DNA of 64,000 nt, taken from positions 1 to 64,000 of the forward strand of contig CAJTQX010000009.1 in NCBI GenBank assembly GCA_910578425.1, read 5' to 3'. Position numbers and translations under genes: made by a program. Source of the stretch: an uncultured Anaerotignum sp. GTDB taxonomy: Bacteria; Bacillota; Clostridia; Lachnospirales; Anaerotignaceae. This document shows positions 1-7,345 of the stretch, piece after piece (the stretch's first letter is position 1; each line of letters begins with the position of its first letter). A model generated the notes under the pieces. The model was given only the letters and a program-made list of their open reading frames with translations. It made no database searches and had not been told where the DNA came from.

Positions 1-101
1 ATACTATAAATCTTATATCAATTTTTCGAGTTTACACAAAAATTGAAATAGTCTCAATTGGGGTGCAGTTCACAACTTTTCCCCGTTTTTCTTTCGCTAC
101 C

Positions 102-202
102 AAGAATGGTAAAACGAAAGCCACCATCCTCCGCAATCGTTGATTTTTCTGGTTTTCGCGGCTTTTTCCGTTTTTCTTCACTTTTTTCTTTTTACCATTC
201 TT
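102..202. repeat. Inverted repeat, 13-bp perfect arms
   Basis: Two perfect 13-base arms (102-114 and 190-202, core AAGAATGGTAAAA) face each other across about 75 bases rich in T-tracts. No convincing coding frame covers bases 1-335, which otherwise hold only the terminator at 228-267. It could be a small mobile-element remnant or a structured RNA. I do not recognise it. Confidence 0.4.
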
Positions 203-227
203 CATACAGTATTACATCTGCCATAAC

Positions 228-267
228 AAAAGAGCTTCTATATTTTATCTTTCATAGAAGCTCTTTT
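228..267 (-). terminator. Terminator downstream of yebC
   Basis: A 14-base perfect inverted repeat (arms 228-241 and 254-267, core AGAGCTTCTAT) has T residues on both outer flanks, so it can act in either direction. It lies about 70 bases past the yebC stop codon. Confidence 0.75.
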
Positions 268-335
268 CTGTTTCATATTGACTGTAAATGTTTCATACCG
301 CCTGTTCAACCGCAGTTTATATTATTTTAAACAGG

Positions 336-1064
336 TTACTCATCCCAGTTATGGTAAACATTCTGGACGTCATCATCATCTTCCAGCATATCCAAAAGTT
401 TTGTCATTTTCTTGACATCGTCATCGGATTTCAATTCTGTATAGGTCTGCGGAATCATTGTAATCTCCGCACTTGCCATCGGGATACCCGCTGCCTCCAA
501 CGCTTCGCGCACAACGGAAAAATCATCAGGCAGAGTCGTAACCTCATAGCTGTCCTCTTCCGCCGCAAAATCCTCCGCACCAGCATCCAGAGCCGCCATC
601 ATCAGTTCTTCCTCATCCATCTCGACTTCTTCTTTATCAATAACAATCAGACCTTTTTCGTCAAACATAAAGGAAACACAGCCGTTTGTCCCCATGTTCC
701 CGCCGCCTTTTGAGAAAGCGTTGCGTACATTCGCAGCCGCACGATTTCTGTTATCCGTCAGAGCTTCTACAATAACAGCCACACCGCAAGGACCATAGCC
801 CTCATAGGTAACAACCTCATATTCCACGCCTTCCTCATTGCCAGCGGCTTTTTTAATACTGCGATCAATGGTATCATTCGGCATATTATTGGATTTGCAT
901 TTTGCGATAACATCGCGCAGCTTGCCGTTTACGGCAGGATCGGGACCACCGGCTTTTACAGCTACCTGAATTTCACGTCCCAGCATAGTAAAGACTTTAC
1001 CTTTTGCCGCGTCATTTTTCTCTTTTTTATGCTTTATATTTGCAAACTTAGAATGTCCAGACAT
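336..1064 (-). CDS. yebC: YebC/PmpR family protein
   Basis: The 242-residue product opens with the family signature MSGHSKFANIKHKK and has full family length. YebC/TACO1 proteins are cytoplasmic; they were annotated as transcription regulators and more recently linked to relief of ribosome stalling. The start at 1064 is chosen because an AAAGGAGG site lies just upstream, while the frame upstream of it carries no family sequence. The acidic C-terminus (repeated Asp near the end) is typical. It is followed by its own terminator and lies downstream of proS on the same strand with about 200 bases between them, so it is probably a separate transcript. Confidence 0.93.
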   Translation of the reverse strand: MSGHSKFANIKHKKEKNDAAKGKVFTMLGREIQVAVKAGGPDPAVNGKLRDVIAKCKSNNMPNDTIDRSIKKAAGNEEGVEYEVVTYEGYGPCGVAVIVEALTDNRNRAAANVRNAFSKGGGNMGTNGCVSFMFDEKGLIVIDKEEVEMDEEELMMAALDAGAEDFAAEEDSYEVTTLPDDFSVVREALEAAGIPMASAEITMIPQTYTELKSDDDVKKMTKLLDMLEDDDDVQNVYHNWDE

Positions 1065-1260
1065 TTGAATCCTCCTTTTATTTTTTAAGACCGTAGGGAC
1101 GCTGCTCGCATTACCCTGCAATGACTTTGAACGAGCTCATCCCCATACTTTACTTTGAAAATTGTGCTTTTCAAGCGTTTCAAATTTTTATCTTAGTTAA
1201 AAATCATGGATGAAAAGACAGGATATCGCTTACAGGGGGCAAAGCAAAGCCATGTGTTTT

Positions 1261-2697
1261 TTAATATGCACGCCCCCAATAAACCATATGCTTTGCCTTT
1301 TTGCCGCAGCAAATGCAGGTATCGGAAATTTCTTCCTGTTCAAAAGGAATGCAGCGGCTTGTTGCAGCAGTTTTCTCTTTTATCGCATCCTCACAAGCCT
1401 GATCGCCACACCACATTGCTTTGATAAAGCCTGGCGTTTCATTGAGAATCCGCTCAAATTCATCCATATCTTTTGCAGAATATGTTTTGGAATCCCTGCG
1501 CTCCTCTGCCTTTTTCAGCAGGTTTGCCTGAATTTCCTGCAAAAGCTGTTCAACTTTTGTTTCCAGTTCATCCAGAGAAACAATAATTTTTTCACCTGTA
1601 TCACGCCGCACCAGCACCGCCTGATTTTTTTCCATATCTTTAGGGCCAATTTCCAGACGCAAAGGTACGCCCTTCATTTCATACTCGCTGAATTTCCAGC
1701 CAGCAGATTTATCTGTATCGTCAAGCTTTACACGACAGATGACGGAAAGTTGTCCAGCCAGTTCATTGGCTTTTTCCAGCACACCTTCTTTATGCTGCGC
1801 AATAGGAATGATAACAACCTGTGTAGGCGCGACTGCAGGCGGCAGTACAAGTCCGCTGTTATCCCCATGAACCATGATAATTGCACCAATCAGGCGGGTT
1901 GTCATGCCCCAACTGGTCTGATGGACATATTGCAGCTGGTTATCCTTATCGGTATACTGGATACCAAAGGCGCGCGCAAAGCCGTCACCAAAGTTATGGC
2001 TTGTGCCGGACTGCAACGCTTTACCATCGTGCATCAGGCTCTCGATCGTATAGGTTGCTTTCGCACCTGCAAAGCGTTCTTTTGCCGTCTTTTCTCCCTT
2101 AATAACGGGAATCGCCAAAACCTCGCGGCAGAAATCTGCATACACATTCAACATACGTATTGTTTCCTCTTGCGATTCTTCAGCAGTAGCATGCGCTGTG
2201 TGTCCTTCCTGCCAAAGAAATTCCATCGTCCGCAGGAAAGGTCGTGTCGTTTTTTCCCAGCGCACTACCGAACACCATTGGTTATACAGTTTCGGCAGAT
2301 CGCGGTAAGACTGAATGATATTCGCGTAATGCTCGCAGAACAGCGTTTCAGAAGTCGGACGGACGCAGATGCGCTCCTCCAGCTTCTTCTCTCCGCCATG
2401 CGTTACCCATGCAACTTCCGGCGCGAAGCCCTCTACATGGTCTTTCTCCTTTTGCAGCAAACCTTCGGGGATAAACATGGGCATGTACACATTTTCATGC
2501 CCTGTTGCCTTAAAGCGTTCGTCAAGGTTTTTCTGAATCAGTTCCCAGATGGCATAACCATAGGGGCGGATGATCATGCAGCCTTTCAGGCTGGAATAAT
2601 CCGTCAGGTCAGCTTTTTTTACAACGTCCGTATACCACTGGGGAAAATCCACTTCCATATCTGTAATGGATTCTACGAATTTTTTTTCCTGAGCCAT
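1261..2697 (-). CDS. proS: Prolyl-tRNA synthetase, archaeal/eukaryotic-type (ProS type 3)
   Basis: A 478-residue class II aminoacyl-tRNA synthetase that charges tRNA-Pro. The length and the lack of the bacterial editing insertion place it in the shorter archaeal/eukaryotic-type group. Visible features are motif 2 around RWEKTTRPFLRTMEFLWQEG and a C-terminal zinc-binding-like cysteine set ending in CICCGKKAKHMVYWGRAY. The ATG at 2697 is preceded by a GGAGG site. The 5' leader is a T-box, so expression should rise when uncharged tRNA-Pro accumulates. Confidence 0.95.
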   Translation of the reverse strand: MAQEKKFVESITDMEVDFPQWYTDVVKKADLTDYSSLKGCMIIRPYGYAIWELIQKNLDERFKATGHENVYMPMFIPEGLLQKEKDHVEGFAPEVAWVTHGGEKKLEERICVRPTSETLFCEHYANIIQSYRDLPKLYNQWCSVVRWEKTTRPFLRTMEFLWQEGHTAHATAEESQEETIRMLNVYADFCREVLAIPVIKGEKTAKERFAGAKATYTIESLMHDGKALQSGTSHNFGDGFARAFGIQYTDKDNQLQYVHQTSWGMTTRLIGAIIMVHGDNSGLVLPPAVAPTQVVIIPIAQHKEGVLEKANELAGQLSVICRVKLDDTDKSAGWKFSEYEMKGVPLRLEIGPKDMEKNQAVLVRRDTGEKIIVSLDELETKVEQLLQEIQANLLKKAEERRDSKTYSAKDMDEFERILNETPGFIKAMWCGDQACEDAIKEKTAATSRCIPFEQEEISDTCICCGKKAKHMVYWGRAY

Positions 2698-2739
2698 TTC
2701 GTTGCCTCCTTAATAATTTTTTCAGAAAAAGGTGAAAAC

Positions 2740-2964
2740 AAAAAAAGACCCCGTCCCCTTCTAAAGGGACCAAGGTTCTCCGGCGGTGCCACCCTTCTTA
2801 ACGGGTTTCCCCGCTCTCTTGAAGCCGTTAACGCCGGAATACGCCGCATTTTCCCTGCGGAACTCAAGGGGCAGGTTCAAAAAGGCTTGCCAAGGCTCGC
2901 ATCAACCGCCTGTTTTCTGTGGGCAAGGGGCTTCTTTACTATTCCCTGTCATCGCTTTTCACAG
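2740..2964 (-). promoter_or_regulatory. T-box leader of proS
   Basis: On the minus strand the leader contains the T-box core AGGGTGGCACCGC (2784-2797), followed by a terminator hairpin (GTCCC/GGGAC arms) and a T-run near 2740-2746. Stem I carries AGTA-type sequence near its 5' side. A GAA-CCU-G context at 2872-2878 makes CCU (2873-2875) the likely proline specifier codon. Uncharged tRNA-Pro should pair with the specifier and T-box and permit readthrough into proS. The specifier choice is inference. Confidence 0.9.
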
Positions 2965-2969
2965 ACATA

Positions 2970-2999
2970 ATGATAAACCGAAAAAGCCCCGCCTGTCAA
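2970..2999 (-). promoter_or_regulatory. Promoter of the proS T-box transcript
   Basis: A perfect -35 TTGACA (2994-2999) is followed by an 18-base spacer and a -10 TATCAT (2970-2975). It is placed a few bases upstream of the T-box leader. Confidence 0.7.
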
Positions 3000-3059
3000 G
3001 GGAAAATATCAAAATCAGCCTATAAAAATACAGAACTATGATGTTATGCAGCAAATAGG

Positions 3060-3100
3060 AAAAGCCCTGATTCCGCGATAGCTACAGAAACAGGGCTTTT
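3060..3100 (-). terminator. Terminator after tRNA-Cys
   Basis: Ten-base perfect arms (AAAAGCCCTG at 3060-3069 and its complement at 3091-3100) sit immediately past the tRNA 3' end. The T-rich flanks allow function on either strand. Confidence 0.7.
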
Positions 3101-3103
3101 GAC

Positions 3104-3174
3104 AGGCGCCACCCGGATTTGAACCGGGGATAGAGGTGTTGCAGACCTTTGCCTTACCACTTGGCTATGGCGCC
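3104..3174 (-). tRNA. tRNA-Cys (GCA anticodon)
   Basis: A 71-nt cloverleaf on the minus strand: acceptor arms GGCGCC/GGCGCC, D-arm with AGTGGT, anticodon GCA in the context TCTGCAACA, and T-arm with GGTTCAAATCC. The 3' CCA is not encoded. It has its own promoter and terminator, so it is a solitary tRNA gene. Confidence 0.97.
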
Positions 3175-3186
3175 GCTTTCCTCCAT

Positions 3187-3215
3187 AGTATACCGTCCTT
3201 TTTTCCGTTCGTCAA
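3187..3215 (-). promoter_or_regulatory. Promoter of tRNA-Cys
   Basis: -35 TTGACG (3210-3215), 17-base spacer, -10 TATACT (3187-3192). The expected start falls about 6 bases upstream of the mature tRNA 5' end at 3174. Confidence 0.75.
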
Positions 3216-3275
3216 GACCTTTTCGTATTCTTTCCAAAAAATCGGCTCTGCCGTTTCCACAAAAAACGCGCGGTT

Positions 3276-3935
3276 TTATTCCTGCACAACCAAACGCAGG
3301 ACGCCCTTCTGCCAGACGCCGTATAACTCCTCCAGCGCGGCAAACGCCTGCCGTCCCCTGAAAATCTCCGTCATCTTCTTTTCAAATGCCTCTGTCTGGT
3401 CTGCTTCGACCAGTACAGTAAATTCCACCTGATGCGTATAGACTGTATCATAAAGCTCATGACCGCCCTGCAATATCTCATACTGCACCTTACCGGAATC
3501 CGTATATTCCGCCGTTACCGCATATTTCCGGTACAGAATCATTTCCACAATGCCGGCTGCCAAAAGCCCCTCTTTTGCCGCTTTGCCATATGCGCGGACA
3601 AGCCCGCCTGTTCCCAGAAGCGTGCCGCCGAAATAACGCGTCACAACGACTGCCGTATCCTTTACATCCTCCCCTTTCAGCACGTTCAGCACAGGCATGC
3701 CTGCCGTTCCCTGTGGCTCCCCATCATCGCTGAACCGCTGCAACTCATTCCTTTCGCCGATCTGATAGGCAAAGACATTATGCGTTGCATTCCAATATTT
3801 TTTTTTCATTTCCTCAATAAAAGCACGTGCTTCATCCTCTGTTTTGACAGGACGCACCGTTGCAATAAAACGAGATTTCTTTTCAATGATCTCCCCTTCT
3901 GCTTCTTCCAGTATCGTTTTATATTTTTTCAGCAT
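3276..3935 (-). CDS. yigZ: YigZ/IMPACT family protein
   Basis: A 219-residue protein with the IMPACT-family signature: the IEKKSRF start region, FSDDGEPQGTAG near residue 70, and VVVTRYFGGTLLGTGGLVRAY near residues 90-110. The second half is the small C-terminal DUF1949-type domain. The family is widespread and bacterial members have no firmly established role; the eukaryotic relative regulates GCN2. The start at 3935 is preferred because GGGG lies at proper spacing; the ATG six bases upstream (3941) almost touches that site. It probably stands alone, transcribed towards tRNA-Cys. Confidence 0.9.
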   Translation of the reverse strand: MLKKYKTILEEAEGEIIEKKSRFIATVRPVKTEDEARAFIEEMKKKYWNATHNVFAYQIGERNELQRFSDDGEPQGTAGMPVLNVLKGEDVKDTAVVVTRYFGGTLLGTGGLVRAYGKAAKEGLLAAGIVEMILYRKYAVTAEYTDSGKVQYEILQGGHELYDTVYTHQVEFTVLVEADQTEAFEKKMTEIFRGRQAFAALEELYGVWQKGVLRLVVQE

Positions 3936-4183
3936 TTCCATTCCCCAATCCGCAAAAATTCTGCTCCAAAATTTTACTGTTCTTTTGTAAGTATAGCACA
4001 TCTTTCCTCCATCTCTCAAGCCCCGCTTTTGCATGGAACGCCGTTTTCTGCGTATGATAATCTTTAGAACCTGTTCTGTGGCTGTCACATACTGGCGCAA
4101 AGCAGGTTCTGCGGCACTTTTTTCTCCGGCAGTATGGATATGGAACAAAATGATGCCGGAAACTGCTGAAAGGAGTGATTACA

Positions 4184-4363
4184 ATGCTTGGTAAAGAATA
4201 TCATGATTTAGCCGATCTGCTGTTAAACAACGAAAGGGCAAAGCATTTTTACAAAGCCCTGCCCGATGAGATCCAGCAGACCATTTCCCACAATGGCAGC
4301 GAGATTCGCACAATGACCGCACTGCGGCACTTTGCGAAGACTGCGGCAAAAACAGAAGATTAA
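4184..4363 (+). CDS. Small conserved-type protein, unknown function
   Basis: A 59-residue mixed-charge protein (MLGKEYHDLADLLLNN at the start) with no cysteine, signal peptide or membrane segment. The C-terminal part ends in a Lys/Ala-rich helix. AAAGGAG at 4169-4175 fixes the ATG at 4184; the GTG at 4175 overlaps that site and is rejected. It is transcribed divergently from yigZ and ends just before a strong terminator, so it looks like an independent one-gene unit. I do not recognise the family. Confidence 0.7.
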   Translation: MLGKEYHDLADLLLNNERAKHFYKALPDEIQQTISHNGSEIRTMTALRHFAKTAAKTED

Positions 4364-4370
4364 CTCGTGG

Positions 4371-4404
4371 AACACCCCTGTCCAGCAAAGCAGGGGTGTT
4401 TTCT
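4371..4404 (+). terminator. Terminator of the 59-residue gene
   Basis: AACACCCCTG (4371-4380) pairs with CAGGGGTGTT (4391-4400), followed by T residues. It begins 7 bases past the stop codon at 4363. Confidence 0.85.
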
Positions 4405-4442
4405 GCTTTATACAATACTTCTAAACGATACCTTTCACAAGC

Positions 4443-4474
4443 AAAAACTCAGGCAAAAATATTTGCCTGAGTTT
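4443..4474 (-). terminator. Terminator between small genes
   Basis: A near-perfect hairpin with AAAACTCAGGCAAA and TTTGCCTGAGTTTT arms and A/T flanks on both sides. It most likely ends the minus-strand gene at 4579-4740. Confidence 0.7.
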
Positions 4475-4578
4475 TCGCTGCGCCCGTTCTATTCAAAAAG
4501 GCTGCAAAAATTTTCAATTCGCCAAAGGAAATTCTGTTGAAATTCCTGCCGTTTCTGCACTATCACCTATTCGGCGCA

Positions 4579-4740
4579 TCAGTTGCATTTGTTTGTTTTA
4601 TTCGTTTTGCTGGTCTTATTGGACTTTTCTGTTTTGCTGGTATCAATGCTGTATTCCTGTGCAAATTCTGTTCTGTTCATGCCTTTCTGCGCATTCTTTT
4701 CGGCATTTTTGTTTGCGTTCTTGTTTGTGTTCTTGTCCAT
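4579..4740 (-). CDS. Asn/Lys/Thr-rich small protein, possible SASP-like spore protein
   Basis: A 53-residue, very hydrophilic, low-complexity protein. It opens with three Asn/Lys/Ala/Glu repeats (NKN, NAEKN type) and closes with Thr/Ser/Lys repeats. In the middle it carries RTEFAQEYS. This resembles the TEFASE site cut by the GPR protease in gamma-type small acid-soluble spore proteins, which are also short and Asn/Gln-rich. GGGAGG nine bases upstream supports the ATG at 4740; the upstream extension of the frame is not supported. The spore role is inference from one motif plus composition. It could instead be an unrelated disordered protein. Confidence 0.6.
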   Translation of the reverse strand: MDKNTNKNANKNAEKNAQKGMNRTEFAQEYSIDTSKTEKSNKTSKTNKTNKCN

Positions 4741-4881
4741 GTCTATGACCTCCCTATTTTCGCTTCTTAACTCTGGCGAGGGTTTCTCGCAGTCATAGTA
4801 TGTCCTGCACACATAATTTTATACGCCGCTTTTTCAGCCTGATACCTTTCTCACAAGCCTGACTGTCTTTTCTGGAATTTT

Positions 4882-5889
4882 TTAGTCTTTCTTTTTATTC
4901 CCATGAAACATATTGTCCAGATCCGCGCGAGCGAAATTGTTTTTCATTGTTGTGTCCGCCTGTACGTTCTGCATACGATAATAGTCCATTACACCCAGAT
5001 TGCCGTTTCGGAACGCTTCTGCCATTGCCATAGGCACTTCCGCTTCTGCCTCTACAACCTTCGCTTTCATGCGTTCAACTTCCGCGCGCATCTCCTGCTC
5101 TTTTGCAATAGCCGTTGCGCGGCGTTCTTCCGCTTTTGCCTGAGCAATCTGTTTATCTGCTTCCGCCTGCTGGATTTGCAGATGCGCGCCAATGTTCCTG
5201 CCGATATCCACGTCTGCGATATCAATGGAAAGAATCTCGAACGCCGTTCCATTATCCAGACCCTTAGAAAGCACTGTTCTCGAAATCAGATCAGGGTTTT
5301 CCAAAACGCTCTTATGACTCTGGGAGGAACCTACTGTAGTTACAATGCCCTCGCCAACTCTGGCAATAATCGTTTCCTCACCTGCACCGCCGACAAGGCG
5401 TCCCAGATTTGCCCGAACCGTCACCTTTGCAATAACTTTTACCTCAATACCATCAATCGCTACTGCCGAAATCCAGGGCGTTTCGATGATTTTAGGCGTT
5501 ACGCTCATACGCACCGCTTCAAACACATTTCTGCCCGCCAAATCAATCGCTGCAGCACGCTCGAAAGACAGATCAAGATTTGCCCTGTGCGCCGCAATCA
5601 GTGCGTCAACCACATTATCCACACGCCCGCCGGAAAGCAGATGCGATTCCAGCTGGTTTGCGTTTACATTCATACCGGCTTTCTGCGCCTTAATCAGCGG
5701 ACGGATAATCTTATCCGCACGCACACGCCGCAGACGCATACCAACAAGTGAGAATATGCTGACCTTCACTCCTGCCGAAACAGCGGAAATCCACAGCCCC
5801 AACGGCACAAAGCTCAGAAAAATCCCGACAATAACCAGAATCACAATAATCGGGATAACAAAGCTCATCATTTCAAATCCATAATACAT
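4882..5889 (-). CDS. floA: Flotillin-like protein FloA
   Basis: A 335-residue membrane-associated scaffold protein of the YqfA/FloA family (B. subtilis FloA is of similar size). An N-terminal hydrophobic hairpin (residues about 8-50) is followed by a SPFH/band-7-type region. An Ala/Glu-rich coiled coil (residues about 235-295) comes next, with repeats such as EADKQIAQAKAEERRATAIA. FloA organises functional membrane microdomains in Firmicutes. AGAGGAGG lies upstream of the ATG. The nfeD gene lies 40 bases upstream on the same strand, the usual NfeD-FloA pairing. Confidence 0.93.
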   Translation of the reverse strand: MYYGFEMMSFVIPIIVILVIVGIFLSFVPLGLWISAVSAGVKVSIFSLVGMRLRRVRADKIIRPLIKAQKAGMNVNANQLESHLLSGGRVDNVVDALIAAHRANLDLSFERAAAIDLAGRNVFEAVRMSVTPKIIETPWISAVAIDGIEVKVIAKVTVRANLGRLVGGAGEETIIARVGEGIVTTVGSSQSHKSVLENPDLISRTVLSKGLDNGTAFEILSIDIADVDIGRNIGAHLQIQQAEADKQIAQAKAEERRATAIAKEQEMRAEVERMKAKVVEAEAEVPMAMAEAFRNGNLGVMDYYRMQNVQADTTMKNNFARADLDNMFHGNKKKD

Positions 5890-5929
5890 CTCTTTTCACG
5901 CCTCCTCTTTCCTTACCCTGTTTTTTTAT

Positions 5930-6400
5930 TTACTGATTTTCCCCACAGGCACGCACCGTTACGGTCTTTCCCGTAATCTGCACCACCTGCACCCGTTCGC
6001 CTCTGTCAATAAAATCACCCTGCGAACAAACATCGAATTTCCTCCCGCCAAAATCCGCAACGCCGAACGGCCGCAGTGTCGTCTGCGTCAGCCCGGTCTG
6101 CCCTAAAAGCCCCTGCAGAACGGTTTCGTCAAAGTCCTGCGCCTCCTGCCGGTCTTTCAGTATAACCTTGCTGTACAGTCCGCTTTTCTTTGCAATGGCA
6201 ATCATGACAAAGAACAGCACAACCATCAGCGCAAGCATAACCAAAAACGCCAGCAGACCATAAATCCTATAAGTCAGCACCAACGCGGCCAAAAGGGAAA
6301 TCCCACCCAATATGCCAAAAAGCCCGAAGCCCGGCATCAGGATTTCCGCAAAAAGCAAAATCAGCCCCAGCAATGCCAAAACAATCGTCCACGGTAACAT
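5930..6400 (-). CDS. nfeD: NfeD-like membrane protein, short form
   Basis: A 156-residue protein with three or four hydrophobic segments in residues 1-75, followed by a soluble OB-fold-like domain (VLQGLLGQTGLTQTTLRPFG, then FDVCSQGDFIDRGERVQVVQ). This is the short NfeD type without the ClpP-like protease domain. NfeD proteins are encoded beside flotillins and are thought to act with them in membrane microdomains. GGAGGTG just upstream selects the ATG at 6400. It is the first gene of a two-gene nfeD-floA operon. Confidence 0.85.
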   Translation of the reverse strand: MLPWTIVLALLGLILLFAEILMPGFGLFGILGGISLLAALVLTYRIYGLLAFLVMLALMVVLFFVMIAIAKKSGLYSKVILKDRQEAQDFDETVLQGLLGQTGLTQTTLRPFGVADFGGRKFDVCSQGDFIDRGERVQVVQITGKTVTVRACGENQ

Positions 6401-6589
6401 CTCATTCACCTCCCCGGGGATTCTCGTTATTCCGATACCTCTTTGATACAATATAATAGTATCATAAAGGAAGCTAATTATGCAATGAGAATCCGAAACT
6501 GTAATAAATGTTTAAGAAACAGTCTAAATGCATCAACTTTGGTCCGAAAGGCAAACATATTTTCTATCTGATTTTTCTTTCAGAAATTG

Positions 6590-6629
6590 CGAACACAGGT
6601 TTGAATTTCTTATATTTTTGTGATATAGT
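6590..6629 (+). promoter_or_regulatory. lexA promoter with candidate LexA operator
   Basis: A strong promoter is visible: -35 TTGAAT (6601-6606), 17-base spacer, -10 TATAGT (6624-6629). Overlapping the -35 is CGAACACAGGTTTG (6590-6603), matching 11 of 14 bases of the Gram-positive SOS box CGAACATATGTTCG. That position would allow autorepression of lexA. The operator call is inference. The rest of 6401-6723 shows nothing clear. Confidence 0.6.
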
Positions 6630-6723
6630 AAGTATGACAGCAGGATAAAACCTGTTCGTCTTAATTCAAACTGTTCTGAAATATCCGTTCCATATTGGGC
6701 AAAATAATAAAAGGAGTGAGCGC

Positions 6724-7332
6724 ATGAGCGATTTATCCGCAAAGCAAAAACAAATACTGGAATATATGAAAGCAGAAGTGCGGGAAAAGGGCTATCCGCC
6801 CTCTGTCCGCGAAATCTGCGATGCGGTCGGGCTGAAATCCACTTCCACTGTGCATGGACATTTATCCCGTCTGGAAAAAAAGGGGCTGATACGCAGAGAT
6901 CCGACAAAACCCAGAGCTATTGAAATTTTAGATACCTTTTATGAAGGACAACAACAGGAAATCGTCCATGTGCCAATTGTCGGCAATATTGCCGCCGGCA
7001 CTCCCATACTGGCAGAGGAAAATATCGAGGATACTTTTCCGATTCCTGTTGAATATATCCACAACGATACAGTATTTATGCTGCGTGTAAAGGGGAAAAG
7101 CATGATAGAGGCCGGTATTTATGATCGCGACCTCATTCTTGTGCGTCAGCAGAACGATGCGATCAACGGCGATATCGTTGTCGCATTGATTGAAGACTAC
7201 GCGACTGTAAAGACATTCTACCGCGAAAGAGATTTTATCCGGCTTCAGCCGGAAAATTCTGCCATGTCCCCTATTATTGTAAAAGACGTTCTGATTCTGG
7301 GCAAGGTCATCGGTTTATTCCGTAAATTCTAA
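6724..7332 (+). CDS. lexA: LexA repressor
   Basis: A 202-residue SOS repressor. The N-terminal winged helix (residues 1-65) contains the YPPSVREICDAVGLKS recognition region. The C-terminal S24 peptidase domain shows the Ala-Gly self-cleavage site (IAAGTP), the catalytic Ser in GKSMIEAG and the Lys in ATVKTF. All parts needed for RecA-stimulated autocleavage are present. AAAGGAG is positioned before the ATG. The gene is divergent from nfeD-floA, and nadE follows after 13 bases, suggesting co-transcription. Confidence 0.97.
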   Translation: MSDLSAKQKQILEYMKAEVREKGYPPSVREICDAVGLKSTSTVHGHLSRLEKKGLIRRDPTKPRAIEILDTFYEGQQQEIVHVPIVGNIAAGTPILAEENIEDTFPIPVEYIHNDTVFMLRVKGKSMIEAGIYDRDLILVRQQNDAINGDIVVALIEDYATVKTFYRERDFIRLQPENSAMSPIIVKDVLILGKVIGLFRKF

Positions 7333-7345
7333 GGAGGAATACTGT

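Noticed and set aside
1210..2970. A plus-strand open frame of about 586 codons antisense to proS
   Set aside because: It lies opposite proS and its T-box leader, has no ribosome site and has antisense-type composition.
4061..4120. An inverted pair AGAACCTG and CAGGTTCT upstream of the 59-residue gene
   Set aside because: The arms are only eight bases with no further pairing, and the stretch is best read as promoter-region sequence between divergent genes.
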